Below are positions 26,966-35,498 of a stretch of 64,000 nt of DNA, piece after piece; positions within the stretch are counted from its first letter, which is position 1, and each line of letters starts with the position of its first letter. The stretch spans positions 62,001-126,000 of the forward strand of contig NKIH01000004.1 of NCBI GenBank assembly GCA_002255925.1, given 5' to 3'. Source of the DNA: Burkholderiales bacterium PBB6. GTDB taxonomy: Bacteria > Pseudomonadota > Gammaproteobacteria > Burkholderiales > Burkholderiaceae_C. The notes beneath the pieces were generated by a model. The model saw only the letters and a list, made by a program, of their open reading frames with translations. It was not told the DNA's origin and searched no databases. A program made the position numbers and the translations under genes.

Positions 26966-28075
26966 GTGATCAAGACCCGTGCAGCCGTCGCCTGGAAGGC
27001 CGGCGCCCCGCTGACCATCGAAGAAGTTGAACTCGCAGGCCCGCGCGACGGCGAGGTGCTGGTCGAGGTCAAGGCCACCGGCATCTGCCACACCGATTAC
27101 TACACCCTGAGTGGCGCCGACCCCGAAGGCATCTTCCCGGCCATCCTCGGCCATGAAGGTGCCGGCGTGGTGCTGGAAGTGGGCAAGGGTGTGACCTGGC
27201 TGAAGCCGGGCGACCACGTCATTCCGCTCTACACGCCTGAATGCCGCCAGTGCAAGTTCTGCCTGTCGAAGAAGACCAACCTGTGCCAGGCGATCCGCAG
27301 CACGCAGGGCAAGGGCCTGATGCCGGACGGCTCCAGCCGCTTCTCGCTGAACGGCGAGCCGATCTTCCATTACATGGGCACCAGCACCTTCGCCAACCAC
27401 ATCGTGGTGCCGGGCATCGCGCTGGCCAAGATCCGCCCGGACGCGCCGTTCGACAAGGTCTGCTACATCGGCTGCGGCGTCACCACCGGGGTGGGGGCCG
27501 TGCTGTTCTCGGCCAAGGTCGAGGCGGGTGCGAACGTGGTCGTGTTTGGCCTCGGCGGCATCGGCCTGAACGTGATCCAGGCCGCGAAGATGGTGGGCGC
27601 CGACAAGATCATCGGCGTCGACATCAACCCGGGCCGTGAAGCCATGGCGCGCCGTTTCGGCATGACCCACTTCATCAACCCGAAGGACGTGCCGAACACG
27701 GTCGATGCGATCGTGCAGCTGACCGACGGCGGTGCCGACTACAGCTTCGAGTGCATCGGCAATACCAAGGTCATGCGTGACGCGCTGGAGTGCACCCACA
27801 AGGGCTGGGGCCGCAGCATCATCATCGGCGTGGCGGAAGCCGGCGCCGAGATCAGCACGCGGCCGTTCCAGTTGGTCACCGGCCGCAAGTGGGAAGGCTC
27901 GGCCTTTGGTGGCGCACGTGGCCGCACCGACGTGCCGAAGATCGTCGACTGGTACATGGACGGCAAGCTCAACATCGATGACCTGATCACCCACAAGCTC
28001 AAGCTGGAGCAGATCAACGAAGGCTTCGATCTGATGAAGCGCGGCGAGTCGATCCGCGCGGTCGTCGAGTTCTGA
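26966..28075 (+). CDS. frmA: S-(hydroxymethyl)glutathione dehydrogenase / class III alcohol dehydrogenase
   Basis: A 369-residue zinc alcohol dehydrogenase oxidising S-hydroxymethylglutathione (from formaldehyde) to S-formylglutathione with NAD+. Zinc ligands are visible in ATGICHTDYYTLSG, LGHEGAGVVLEVGKGV and the structural-zinc loop CRQCKFCLSKKTNLC. VYIGCG-type catalytic Cys appears as CYIGCGVTTGVGA, and the NAD site is FGLGGIGLNVIQAAKM. The start codon is GTG 26966 after GGAGAAC. It feeds S-formylglutathione to the hydrolase encoded 10 bases downstream, and the released formate can go to the FdsGBACD enzyme. Confidence 0.96.
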   Translation: MIKTRAAVAWKAGAPLTIEEVELAGPRDGEVLVEVKATGICHTDYYTLSGADPEGIFPAILGHEGAGVVLEVGKGVTWLKPGDHVIPLYTPECRQCKFCLSKKTNLCQAIRSTQGKGLMPDGSSRFSLNGEPIFHYMGTSTFANHIVVPGIALAKIRPDAPFDKVCYIGCGVTTGVGAVLFSAKVEAGANVVVFGLGGIGLNVIQAAKMVGADKIIGVDINPGREAMARRFGMTHFINPKDVPNTVDAIVQLTDGGADYSFECIGNTKVMRDALECTHKGWGRSIIIGVAEAGAEISTRPFQLVTGRKWEGSAFGGARGRTDVPKIVDWYMDGKLNIDDLITHKLKLEQINEGFDLMKRGESIRAVVEF

Positions 28076-28085
28076 TCGCCACCCC

Positions 28086-28958
28086 ATGAGCAGCATCACC
28101 CTGGCCGGTCTGGCCCTGCAGTCGCAGCACGCCAGCTTCGGTGGCGAACAGCGCTTCTATCAACACGCGTCGGCAGAGATCGGCTTGCCGATGCGCTTTG
28201 CGCTGTACCTGCCGCCGCAGGCGCTGGCCGGTGCCCGGGTGCCGCTGCTCACCTTCCTGGCAGGGCTGACCTGCACGGAGGAAACCTTCGCGATGAAGGC
28301 CGGCGCCCAGCGCCTGGCCGCCGAGCTGGGCCTGGCGCTGCTGATGCCCGACACCAGCCCGCGTGGTGCCGGTGTGCCGGGCGAGGCGGACGCCTGGGAC
28401 TTCGGCCTGGCTGCAGGCTTCTACCTGGACGCCACGCAAGCCCCCTGGGCGCCGCACTGGCGCATGGAAAGCTACCTGCTGAACGAGTTGCTGCCCGGCG
28501 TGTGCGCCACCTTCCCGGTGGACGCGCAGCGGCTGGGCCTGTCTGGCCATTCGATGGGCGGGCATGGGGCCTTGACGCTGGCGCTGCGCCACCCCGGCCG
28601 CTTCGCGAGTTTGTCAGCGCTGGCGCCGATCTGTGCGCCCACGCAGTGCCCCTGGGGCCACAAGGCGCTGGGGGGTTATCTGGGCGACGACCGCAGCACC
28701 TGGGCCGCGCATGACGCCACCGCCTTGATGGCCGCGCAAACCGCAGCGCCCTACCCGGCGGGTGTGCTGATCGACCAGGGCCTGGCCGACAAATTCCTGG
28801 TGGAGCAACTCAAGCCCGAGTTGCTGGAGGCCGCCTGCGCACAGGTCGGGCAGCCGCTGACGCTGCGCCGCCATGCCGGGTATGACCACGGCTATTACTT
28901 CATCGCCAGCGTCATTGACGACCACCTGCGCCACCACGCGGCCCGATTGCGGGCCTGA
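28086..28958 (+). CDS. frmB: S-formylglutathione hydrolase
   Basis: A 290-residue alpha/beta hydrolase of the esterase D family, releasing formate and glutathione. It shows LTFLAGLTCTEETF, the nucleophile elbow LSGHSMGGHGA with Ser156, ALAPICAPTQCPWG and the His-bearing HAGYDHGYYFIASVIDDH. It is 10 bases downstream of frmA in the same unit. The order frmA-frmB next to fds genes forms a complete formaldehyde-to-CO2 route. Confidence 0.95.
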   Translation: MSSITLAGLALQSQHASFGGEQRFYQHASAEIGLPMRFALYLPPQALAGARVPLLTFLAGLTCTEETFAMKAGAQRLAAELGLALLMPDTSPRGAGVPGEADAWDFGLAAGFYLDATQAPWAPHWRMESYLLNELLPGVCATFPVDAQRLGLSGHSMGGHGALTLALRHPGRFASLSALAPICAPTQCPWGHKALGGYLGDDRSTWAAHDATALMAAQTAAPYPAGVLIDQGLADKFLVEQLKPELLEAACAQVGQPLTLRRHAGYDHGYYFIASVIDDHLRHHAARLRA

Positions 28959-28965
28959 GGCGGCT

Positions 28966-29175
28966 TCAGGGCTCGGCGTGTTCGAAGCAGGGTGGCTGCT
29001 GCAGGTCAGCGTCCACGTTCATCAGCATGCTGGCCAGTGAGAGCGCGCGCCACAGCGGCTCGGGCATCGCCATGATGGCTTCGGGGGTGCGCGCCTGACG
29101 CGTCCAGGCGCCGATCTCTGCATGCTGCTCGGGGGTGAGCAGGCTGCGGCTCAGCATTTCGTCCAAGGTCAACAT
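28966..29175 (-). CDS. Small hypothetical protein
   Basis: A 69-residue protein, MLTLDEMLSRSLLTPEQHAE onward, rich in Leu, Glu and Met and predicted helical with no membrane segment or cysteine motif (one Cys near the end). GAAAGG lies upstream of ATG 29175. It converges on frmB (7-base gap) and is followed upstream by rhlE on the same strand. No family recognised; it could be a short regulator or binding protein. The codon use is consistent with a real gene. Confidence 0.55.
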   Translation of the reverse strand: MLTLDEMLSRSLLTPEQHAEIGAWTRQARTPEAIMAMPEPLWRALSLASMLMNVDADLQQPPCFEHAEP

Positions 29176-29262
29176 CGCCCGGCCTTTCTCTGGTCTGTCT
29201 GGATCATCGCATGCCGGCTGGCGGGTGCTGCTGGCAGCAGCGCGCCTCGGCAATCGGGAAGT

Positions 29263-30600
29263 TCAGCGTGGTTTGCGCGCAGCGCGGTCGCTGGCGGCAT
29301 CGGCCGCAGCGGCACGCAGCTTGTCCTTCTTGCTCGGGCGCTTGCCCTTGACGCCACCGTTCGGGTCGAGGCCCGTGCCGGCGCCGGCGGGTGTGGTGCT
29401 GGGGGTGTCGTCAGCGCCTGCTGACTGATCAGCCACGGCGGCCGGCACAGCAGCCATCACAGCAGTCGGCTCGAAGCCCGCCACCACCTCACGCGGCACC
29501 CGCTGCCCCTGGCGCTTTTCAATCAGCCGGAAATGCGCTTCCGAGTCGGCGGTGATGAAGCTGATGGCCAGGCCCTTGCCACCGGCGCGGCCCGTGCGGC
29601 CGATGCGGTGGATGTGGTCTTCCGCCGCGCGCGGCAGGTCGTAATTCACCACCACCGGCAGCGCATCGATGTGCAGGCCGCGGGCCGCCATGTCGGTGGC
29701 CACCAGCACCTGCAGCTCGCCGGCCTTGAAGGCGTCCAGCGTGGCCGTGCGTGCGCCCTGGCTCATCTCGCCGTGGAAGTAACCGGCGCGAATGCCGACG
29801 CGGCCGAGCTTGTCCGCCACCAGCTCGGTGGCGTATTTGGTGGCCACGAACACCAGCGCGCGGTCGTCCGGGCTGGCCAGCACCAGGTGCTTCAGCAGGC
29901 TGGTGCGGCGTTCAGCGTCCACCGTGATGGCGCGTTGTTCGATGTCAGGCAGGGCGGCCACCAGCTCGGCGATGCGCACCTCTTGCGGCTCCACCAGCAA
30001 CTGCTCGGCGAGGGCCTTCACGGCCGGCGGGAAGGTGGCCGAGCAGAACACCGTCTGGCGCTGCGCCGGCAGCAGGGCCAGCACTTCGCTCAGTTCCTCG
30101 TTGAAGCCCAGGTCGAGCAGGCGGTCGGCTTCGTCGAGCACCAGCGTCTCGACCTGGCCGAGCTTCAGCGCGTTGTTCCGCACCAGATCCAGTAGTCGGC
30201 CGGGCGTGGCCACGACGATGTCGGCGCCACCGCGCAGGCCCATCATCTGCGGGTTGATGGACACGCCGCCAAACACCACCGCAATCTTCGCGAGGCCCGG
30301 CATCCGGCTGGACACATCCCGCAGCACCAGGCCCACCTGCAGGGCCAGCTCACGCGTGGGCACCAGCACCAGGCCACGCACCGGCTTCGGCGCCTGCGGG
30401 GCACCGTTCAGCCATTGCTGCAGCAGGGGCAGCGCAAAGGCGGCCGTCTTGCCGGAGCCTGTGCGCGCCTGCACCAGCAGGTCTCGGCCTGCCAGCATCG
30501 GCCCGATGGCCGCGGCCTGCACCGGCGTGGGTTGCACGAACCCCAGCTCTTCGACCGCGCGCTGCAGAACGGGCAACAGGCCCAGGGAGGAAAACGGCAT
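29263..30600 (-). CDS. rhlE: DEAD-box RNA helicase, RhlE type
   Basis: A 445-residue helicase with the motifs in order: Q-motif GFVQPTPVQAAAIGPMLAGR, Walker A ARTGSGKTAAF, DEAD in LVLDEADRLLDLGF, SAT in FCSATFPPAVK, then TDMAARGLHIDALPVVVNYD and HRIGRTGRAGGKG. The C-terminus is a basic Lys/Arg-rich tail typical of RhlE. It unwinds RNA in ribosome assembly and mRNA turnover. ATG 30600 gives the standard N-terminus MPFSSLGLLPVLQ. The upstream 255 bases to the divergent SDR gene carry the promoters. Confidence 0.93.
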   Translation of the reverse strand: MPFSSLGLLPVLQRAVEELGFVQPTPVQAAAIGPMLAGRDLLVQARTGSGKTAAFALPLLQQWLNGAPQAPKPVRGLVLVPTRELALQVGLVLRDVSSRMPGLAKIAVVFGGVSINPQMMGLRGGADIVVATPGRLLDLVRNNALKLGQVETLVLDEADRLLDLGFNEELSEVLALLPAQRQTVFCSATFPPAVKALAEQLLVEPQEVRIAELVAALPDIEQRAITVDAERRTSLLKHLVLASPDDRALVFVATKYATELVADKLGRVGIRAGYFHGEMSQGARTATLDAFKAGELQVLVATDMAARGLHIDALPVVVNYDLPRAAEDHIHRIGRTGRAGGKGLAISFITADSEAHFRLIEKRQGQRVPREVVAGFEPTAVMAAVPAAVADQSAGADDTPSTTPAGAGTGLDPNGGVKGKRPSKKDKLRAAAADAASDRAARKPR

Positions 30601-30855
30601 GGCGGGTGTCCGGGAAAGGCAAAACAAGGGGCGGGGTGGCCGGGGAGTGTAGACGGCGGCTCGGCGTGCGCTTGTGCAAGCTCGCCGAACCGCCGATGCC
30701 GGCGGGAGGGGCTCCATTTTGCGGCACGGCAGCGATTCAGGGTGGGCGCGGGGTTGCCCGCCGTGTGCCCGCGGGCTGACGGTGGCCAATGAGGGTGGCC
30801 AATGAGCGTGGCAGACTCACCGGCTGTTGATCCACTTCTTCAGCCGGTGTCTGCC

Positions 30856-31623
30856 ATGTCCCTTGCGTCTTCTTCCCGCTCCCGCATCGCCCTGGTCACC
30901 GGGGCGGGCAGTGGCATCGGTCTGTCGTGTGCCCGCGCCTTGCTGGCAGACGGCTGGACCGTGGTTTTCGCCGGTCGCCGGCTGGCCACGCTGCAGGCGG
31001 CCATTGCCGCGTCTGAACATCCGGCCAAGGCCGAGGCCTGCGTCTGCGACGTCACCGACGAAGCCTCGGTGCAGGCGCTGTTCGACGGCATCCAGGCCCG
31101 CCACGGCCGGCTTGATCTGCTGTTCAACAACGCTGGCGTGTTCACCGCGGGGGTGCCCATCGACGAGTTGCCGCTGGCCGACTGGCGCGCGGCCGTGGAC
31201 ACCAACCTCACCGGTGCCTTCCTGTGCCTGCGCGCTGCTTTCCGCCTGATGAAGGCGCAGGTGCCGCGGGGCGGACGCATCGTCAACAACGGATCGATCG
31301 CGGCCCATGTGCCCCGGCCGAATGCCGTGGCCTACACCGCCACCAAGCACGCCATGACCGGCCTGACCCGCTCGGCGGCGCTCGACGGGCGTGACTTCGA
31401 CATCGCCGTCGGCCAGATCGACATCGGCAACGCCGCCACCGACATGACCTCCGCCATGGCCGCCGGCATGCGCCAGGCCGATGGCTCGGTGAAGGCCGAG
31501 GCGCGCATGGACGTGCAGCACGTGGCCGACACCCTGGTGCATGTGGCCAACATGCCGCTCAGCGCCAACGTGCTGTTCATGACCGTGATGGCCACCGGCA
31601 TGCCGTATGTGGGACGGGGCTGA
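30856..31623 (+). CDS. Short-chain dehydrogenase/reductase
   Basis: A 255-residue classical SDR: NAD(P) site LVTGAGSGIGLSCARAL, NNAG loop LLFNNAGVFTAGV, catalytic Ser in NNGSIAAHVP, and the Tyr-Lys pair in YTATKHAMTGLT. It probably reduces or oxidises a small carbonyl or alcohol substrate; nothing nearby specifies which. ATG 30856 was chosen over an upstream ATG because the Rossmann strand begins ten residues later, as is usual. The C-terminal AHV/VLFMTVMATGMPYVGRG is normal for the family. Confidence 0.88.
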   Translation: MSLASSSRSRIALVTGAGSGIGLSCARALLADGWTVVFAGRRLATLQAAIAASEHPAKAEACVCDVTDEASVQALFDGIQARHGRLDLLFNNAGVFTAGVPIDELPLADWRAAVDTNLTGAFLCLRAAFRLMKAQVPRGGRIVNNGSIAAHVPRPNAVAYTATKHAMTGLTRSAALDGRDFDIAVGQIDIGNAATDMTSAMAAGMRQADGSVKAEARMDVQHVADTLVHVANMPLSANVLFMTVMATGMPYVGRG

Positions 31624-31976
31624 GGCCGCGTCCTCCACAGCGCATCCACAGGCCATCCACACCTGATCCACAACTCACGCACAGCCTGAGGGCGCCTTTG
31701 TCACAGGTTTTGAACAAGGTGGAAACAGGTTTTCAACAGGGTTGTGAACAGACTTGCCAACAGGGCTGTCCACATGACGATCCACAGGCGCGCCCACAGC
31801 CTTGTCCACCGCGGCGGGTGCCTTCAGGCTTGTCCCCGCCAGAGGGGAGCAACCATGTGGAAAAGCCGTGTGGCGATCTGCCAAGTGCTTGATCTTCAAG
31901 GTGTTTTCTTCCGCTGCCTCCAGATGAGGCAGCCACCCCGGAATGGGCGTCTGCGGGCGCCAGCAGAGGCTGTTTG
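31624..31976. other. Intergenic region holding the DnaA-box-like repeats
   Basis: A 353-base stretch between the SDR and VOC-fusion genes. Only the repeat array is notable; from about 31830 to 31976 I see no convincing gene, and promoter elements of the downstream gene are not clear. Confidence 0.5.
31632..31820. repeat. Cluster of DnaA-box-like repeats, 11-bp phased
   Basis: TCCACA occurs at 31634, 31645, 31656 and 31667, an exact 11-base period in one orientation, three of them as ATCCACA. Further related sites are CTGTCCACA (31766-31774), CGATCCACA (31778-31786) and CTTGTCCACC (31801-31810). Between them are ACAGG/AACAG-rich repeats (31704-31765). The whole lies between the SDR and VOC genes with no supported ORF. 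Confidence 0.6.
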
Positions 31977-32798
31977 ATGATCCAACTTCAAGGCATAGAC
32001 CACATCTACCTCAGCGTCAGCGAGCTGCCGCGCTCGGAGGCGTTTTACGACCTGCTGCTTGGCGAGGTGCTGGGCCACCGCAAGAATCGCTTTGCGCTGA
32101 ACGGCGAGCCGCATGTGCAGTACTTCAATGCGCACTTCGGCGTCGTGCTGCGGCCCGCCCGGGTGCAGCAGGTGCACCAGCCCTATGCCCCGGGCCTGCA
32201 CCATCTGTGTCTGCGGGTGGATCAGGCGAGCGAGGTGCGGGCCGTGGCGCAGGCCCTGCAGCAGCGCGGCGTGGCCTGCACGCCCGCCACGCGGATGCCC
32301 GATTACGCGCCGGATTACGTGGCGACCTACCTCGACGACCCCGACGGCATTCGCCTGGAGGTGACCAACCTGCGGGGCGAGCGGCGCGAGCGCCACGACA
32401 CCTGGCTGGCCGACGGCCCCGACAGCCCGGTGGCCGTGGTGCAGCGGCAGCTCGATGCCTACAACGCCCGCGACCTGCCCGCCTGGCTGGCCACCTACGC
32501 CCCCGACGCCAGCCAGTACGCCTTCCCGGCCACCTTGCTGGCGCAGGGCCACGCGCAGATCAGCGCGCGCATGGCGCCCCGCTTTGCCGACCCGCTGCTG
32601 CATGCGCGGCTGCACAGCCGCACCGTGCGGGGAGATCTGGTGATCGACGACGAGGCGGTGGCCCGCCCGTTCGACGACGGCCCGGGCTGGGTGGCGCTGC
32701 AGGCCATCTACCAGGTGCAGGGCGGGCTGATCCGCAATGCGGTGTTCAACTTCGGGGCGCGCTTGCCCGCTGAGCAAGGCGACAGCCTCACGGCCTGA
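31977..32798 (+). CDS. VOC (glyoxalase-like) and SnoaL/NTF2-like domain fusion protein
   Basis: A 273-residue protein with two modules. Residues 1-130 are a VOC/glyoxalase domain (IDHIYLSVSELPRSEAFYDL, ending in YLDDPDGIRLEVTNL). Residues about 145-265 are an NTF2/SnoaL-like cone (VVQRQLDAYNARDLPAWLAT, then a QISARMAPRFADPLLH stretch and GLIRNAVFNFG). VOC proteins bind a metal in oxygenases, lyases or resistance proteins; SnoaL domains are cyclases or ligand binders. The fusion hints at a two-step small-molecule conversion or a binding protein. ATG 31977 has GAGG upstream. Confidence 0.82.
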   Translation: MIQLQGIDHIYLSVSELPRSEAFYDLLLGEVLGHRKNRFALNGEPHVQYFNAHFGVVLRPARVQQVHQPYAPGLHHLCLRVDQASEVRAVAQALQQRGVACTPATRMPDYAPDYVATYLDDPDGIRLEVTNLRGERRERHDTWLADGPDSPVAVVQRQLDAYNARDLPAWLATYAPDASQYAFPATLLAQGHAQISARMAPRFADPLLHARLHSRTVRGDLVIDDEAVARPFDDGPGWVALQAIYQVQGGLIRNAVFNFGARLPAEQGDSLTA

Positions 32799-32816
32799 GC
32801 CCCGGCCCGGCCGCGC

Positions 32817-33104
32817 TCAACCCTTCAGCGCTTCCAGCCCCGCGCCCACCTGGGCCACGTCGAACTCGATCACTTCAAACGCGGCCACACCTGCGGTGGC
32901 GTACGGGTCGCGGGCGATGAAGTCGTCGACGGCGGCGCGGCTGGGTGCACGCAGCATCACCAGCCCGCCGTCGCGGGTGGCCTTGCGCCCGGTCAGCACG
33001 ATGCTGGCAGCCTCGGGCGCTTCACGCAGGTAGGCGCGGTGGGCTTCGAGCACGGCCTCCACTTCAGGCAGCGGGCGGATATAGGTCAGCAGGATCAGGT
33101 ACAT
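32817..33104 (-). CDS. YciI-like protein
   Basis: A 95-residue YciI-family protein with the ferredoxin-like fold: YLILLTYIRPLPEVEAVLEA with conserved His (AHRAYL), VLTGRKATRDGGLVMLRA, and DPYATAGVAAFEVIEFDVA. The family includes small putative hydrolases or dehydrochlorinase relatives; the usual role is unknown. It is transcribed convergently toward the VOC-fusion gene (18 bases apart). ATG 33104 gives the standard N-terminus. Confidence 0.86.
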   Translation of the reverse strand: MYLILLTYIRPLPEVEAVLEAHRAYLREAPEAASIVLTGRKATRDGGLVMLRAPSRAAVDDFIARDPYATAGVAAFEVIEFDVAQVGAGLEALKG

Positions 33105-33236
33105 GGCGCGCAAGTTTAGGCCGTTGCACGGGCGCATCTGGGTGAATCCCCTCGGTGCCTCGGTCATTGGGGTGGTCGCAAATCACCCTCGAACGCACCT
33201 AACATGCCACCACCCTTTCTCATGAGCTGGATTCAC

Positions 33237-35498
33237 ATGTCCCGTCGTAAAACTCTGCAGATCGGCGGCCTATCGGCCTTGCTGATCGTGGTGGCAGGGG
33301 TGGTTTGGTGGAAGACCCGTGATCCGGGTGAGCTGTCCACCGCCACATCCGCATCTGTTGTGCCCGTGGTGGCCCCTGCGGCCTCCGCCGTGCCGCCGTC
33401 GCTCGACGGCATTCCGCTGGCCACGGCCGATGCGGCCTTCGTGACGGTGCCCAGCGCCGCCAATGCCTGGGGCGGTCCGCGCACCGACCAGCAGGCCACG
33501 CTGTCTGACCGCGTGGTCGAGTACCGCATCGAAACCAAGCTCGACCCCGACAAGCACACGCTCGACGGCCGCCAGCAGCTCACCTGGCGCAACCGCAGCG
33601 CCGTGCCGGTGCGCTCGGTCTACGTGCACCTCTACCTGAATGCCTTCGAGGGCCAGGGCAGTACCTTCATGACCGAGAAGCGGCGCCTGGGCTTCGGCTT
33701 CCGCAGCGATGTGGACGTGAAGGACGGCGACTGGGGTCACATCCAGATGACGTCCGTGAAGCAGGCCGGCCAGGCGGTGCCCTGGCACTTCGTGCAGCCT
33801 GATGGCGGCCCGTCGACCGACCACACCGTGGTGCGCATGGACCTGCCGCAGGCCGTAGCGCCCGGCGCCTCCACCGCGCTGAACATCGACTTCAATGCGA
33901 AGTTGCCGCGCGTGCTGGCCCGCACCGGCCACTTCGGCAGCTTCCACCTGGTGGGTCAGTGGTTCCCGAAGATCGCGGTGCTGGAATTGCCCGGCGAGCG
34001 GGGCCTGACGGCGCCGCGCTGGAACGCGCATGAGTTCCACATGCACAGCGAGTTCTTCGCCGATTACGGCCTGTTCGATGTGGCGATCACGGTGCCCAAG
34101 GGCTACCGCGTCGGCGCCACCGGTGAGCCGCAGGGTGCGCCGGTTGAACAGGACGGCTGGGTCACCCAGCGCTTCGTGCAGGGCGACGTGCATGACTTCG
34201 CCTGGACCGCCGACAAGCGCTTTGCCGAGCCCCTGACCGCCACCTGGCGCCACGCGCCCGATGCGCCGGAGGTGAAGGTGACGGTGCTGTTCCCGCCCGA
34301 GTACGCGCAGAACGCGCAGCCGGTGCTGAAGGCCACGCTCGACTCGCTGACCTACTTCTCCGACACGCTGGGCCGCTATCCGTACAAGACGGTGACCGCG
34401 GTGGTGCCGCCCTGGAATGCCGAAGAAGCCGGCGGCATGGAGTACCCGACGTTCTTCACCGCCAGCAGCTATGCCAACTCGGACGCCGGCACGATGAACG
34501 GCTACCAGCTCGACTTCGTGACCATCCACGAATTTGGCCATGGCTACTTCTACGGCATCCTCGGCTCCAACGAGTTTGAAGAGCCGATGCTCGACGAAGG
34601 CCTGAACGAGTACTGGAACCTGCGCATGATCCGCGACCGCGGCCAGCAGATTCCGCTGACCACGGCCTTCCTGCGCAAGCTGGGCCTGGGCAGCCAGATC
34701 GACGCGTTTGCCTTCGAGCGCCTGCAAGGCGTGCTGGGCGAGCCGCTGGACCCGCTGGGCGCCAACTCCTGGCACCGCCATTCCAGCGGCAGTTACGGCA
34801 GCGTCTATGCCCGTACCGCCAGCGCCATGCGTGACCTGGAAGCGCAGCTGGGCAAGGAAGCCACGGAAAAGGCCTTCAAGGCCTACTACCAGACCTGGAA
34901 GTTCCGCCACCCCGGCATCGCCGACCTGCAGGCCAGCCTGTCGCAGTCCAGCGGCAAGCCGGACGTGGTGGCCGCCATCTTCAACCGCCATGTGTATGCG
35001 GCCAGCCGGGTGGACGACCGCATCGAGAAGATCGTCAGCGAAGAAGAGCTGCCCCTGCAGGCCGGCACCAGCGCCGGCCCCGGCGGCTGGAAGGAGCTGA
35101 CCAGCGAGGACGTCGACAAGCGCCTGTCCGAGTTGCGCAAGGCCTGGAAGAAGGCAAACCCGAAAGCGAAGAAAGACGACGGGCCGTTCCCGTGGCGCAG
35201 CACGGTGGAAGTGCGGCGTGCCGGCATCGCCGTGCCGCAGACGGTGGTGCTGCGTTTCGAAGACGGCACCGAAGAGCGTTTCAGCTGGGCGGATGACAGC
35301 CGCTGGAAGCGCTTCAGCGTGGTCAAGCCGGTCAAGCTGGTGTCGGCCGAGCTCGACCCGCTCAGGCAGAACCTGATGGACACGCGCCTGCTGGACAACG
35401 GACGCACGGTCAAGGCTGATCGTGCCGCTTCCACGCGCTGGACCCTGGAAGGGGCCAGCCTGATTCACACCCTGTTTGCCTTGGTGGCCACGCTATGA
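33237..35498 (+). CDS. M1 family (gluzincin) metallopeptidase, membrane anchored
   Basis: A 753-residue protein with one N-terminal membrane helix (LQIGGLSALLIVVAGVVWW) that leaves the rest periplasmic. The zinc site is His431-Glu432-x2-His435 in TIHEFGHGYFYG, with Glu454 18 residues after the second His, the exact M1 spacing; NAEEAGGMEYPTFF is the GxMEN-like substrate loop (GGMEY here). The C-terminal half is helical with a Lys-rich AWKKANPKAKKDDG stretch. In-frame ATGs at 33204 and 33222 are also possible; 33237 was chosen for its signal-anchor start. It overlaps the next gene by 4 bases. Confidence 0.88.
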   Translation: MSRRKTLQIGGLSALLIVVAGVVWWKTRDPGELSTATSASVVPVVAPAASAVPPSLDGIPLATADAAFVTVPSAANAWGGPRTDQQATLSDRVVEYRIETKLDPDKHTLDGRQQLTWRNRSAVPVRSVYVHLYLNAFEGQGSTFMTEKRRLGFGFRSDVDVKDGDWGHIQMTSVKQAGQAVPWHFVQPDGGPSTDHTVVRMDLPQAVAPGASTALNIDFNAKLPRVLARTGHFGSFHLVGQWFPKIAVLELPGERGLTAPRWNAHEFHMHSEFFADYGLFDVAITVPKGYRVGATGEPQGAPVEQDGWVTQRFVQGDVHDFAWTADKRFAEPLTATWRHAPDAPEVKVTVLFPPEYAQNAQPVLKATLDSLTYFSDTLGRYPYKTVTAVVPPWNAEEAGGMEYPTFFTASSYANSDAGTMNGYQLDFVTIHEFGHGYFYGILGSNEFEEPMLDEGLNEYWNLRMIRDRGQQIPLTTAFLRKLGLGSQIDAFAFERLQGVLGEPLDPLGANSWHRHSSGSYGSVYARTASAMRDLEAQLGKEATEKAFKAYYQTWKFRHPGIADLQASLSQSSGKPDVVAAIFNRHVYAASRVDDRIEKIVSEEELPLQAGTSAGPGGWKELTSEDVDKRLSELRKAWKKANPKAKKDDGPFPWRSTVEVRRAGIAVPQTVVLRFEDGTEERFSWADDSRWKRFSVVKPVKLVSAELDPLRQNLMDTRLLDNGRTVKADRAASTRWTLEGASLIHTLFALVATL

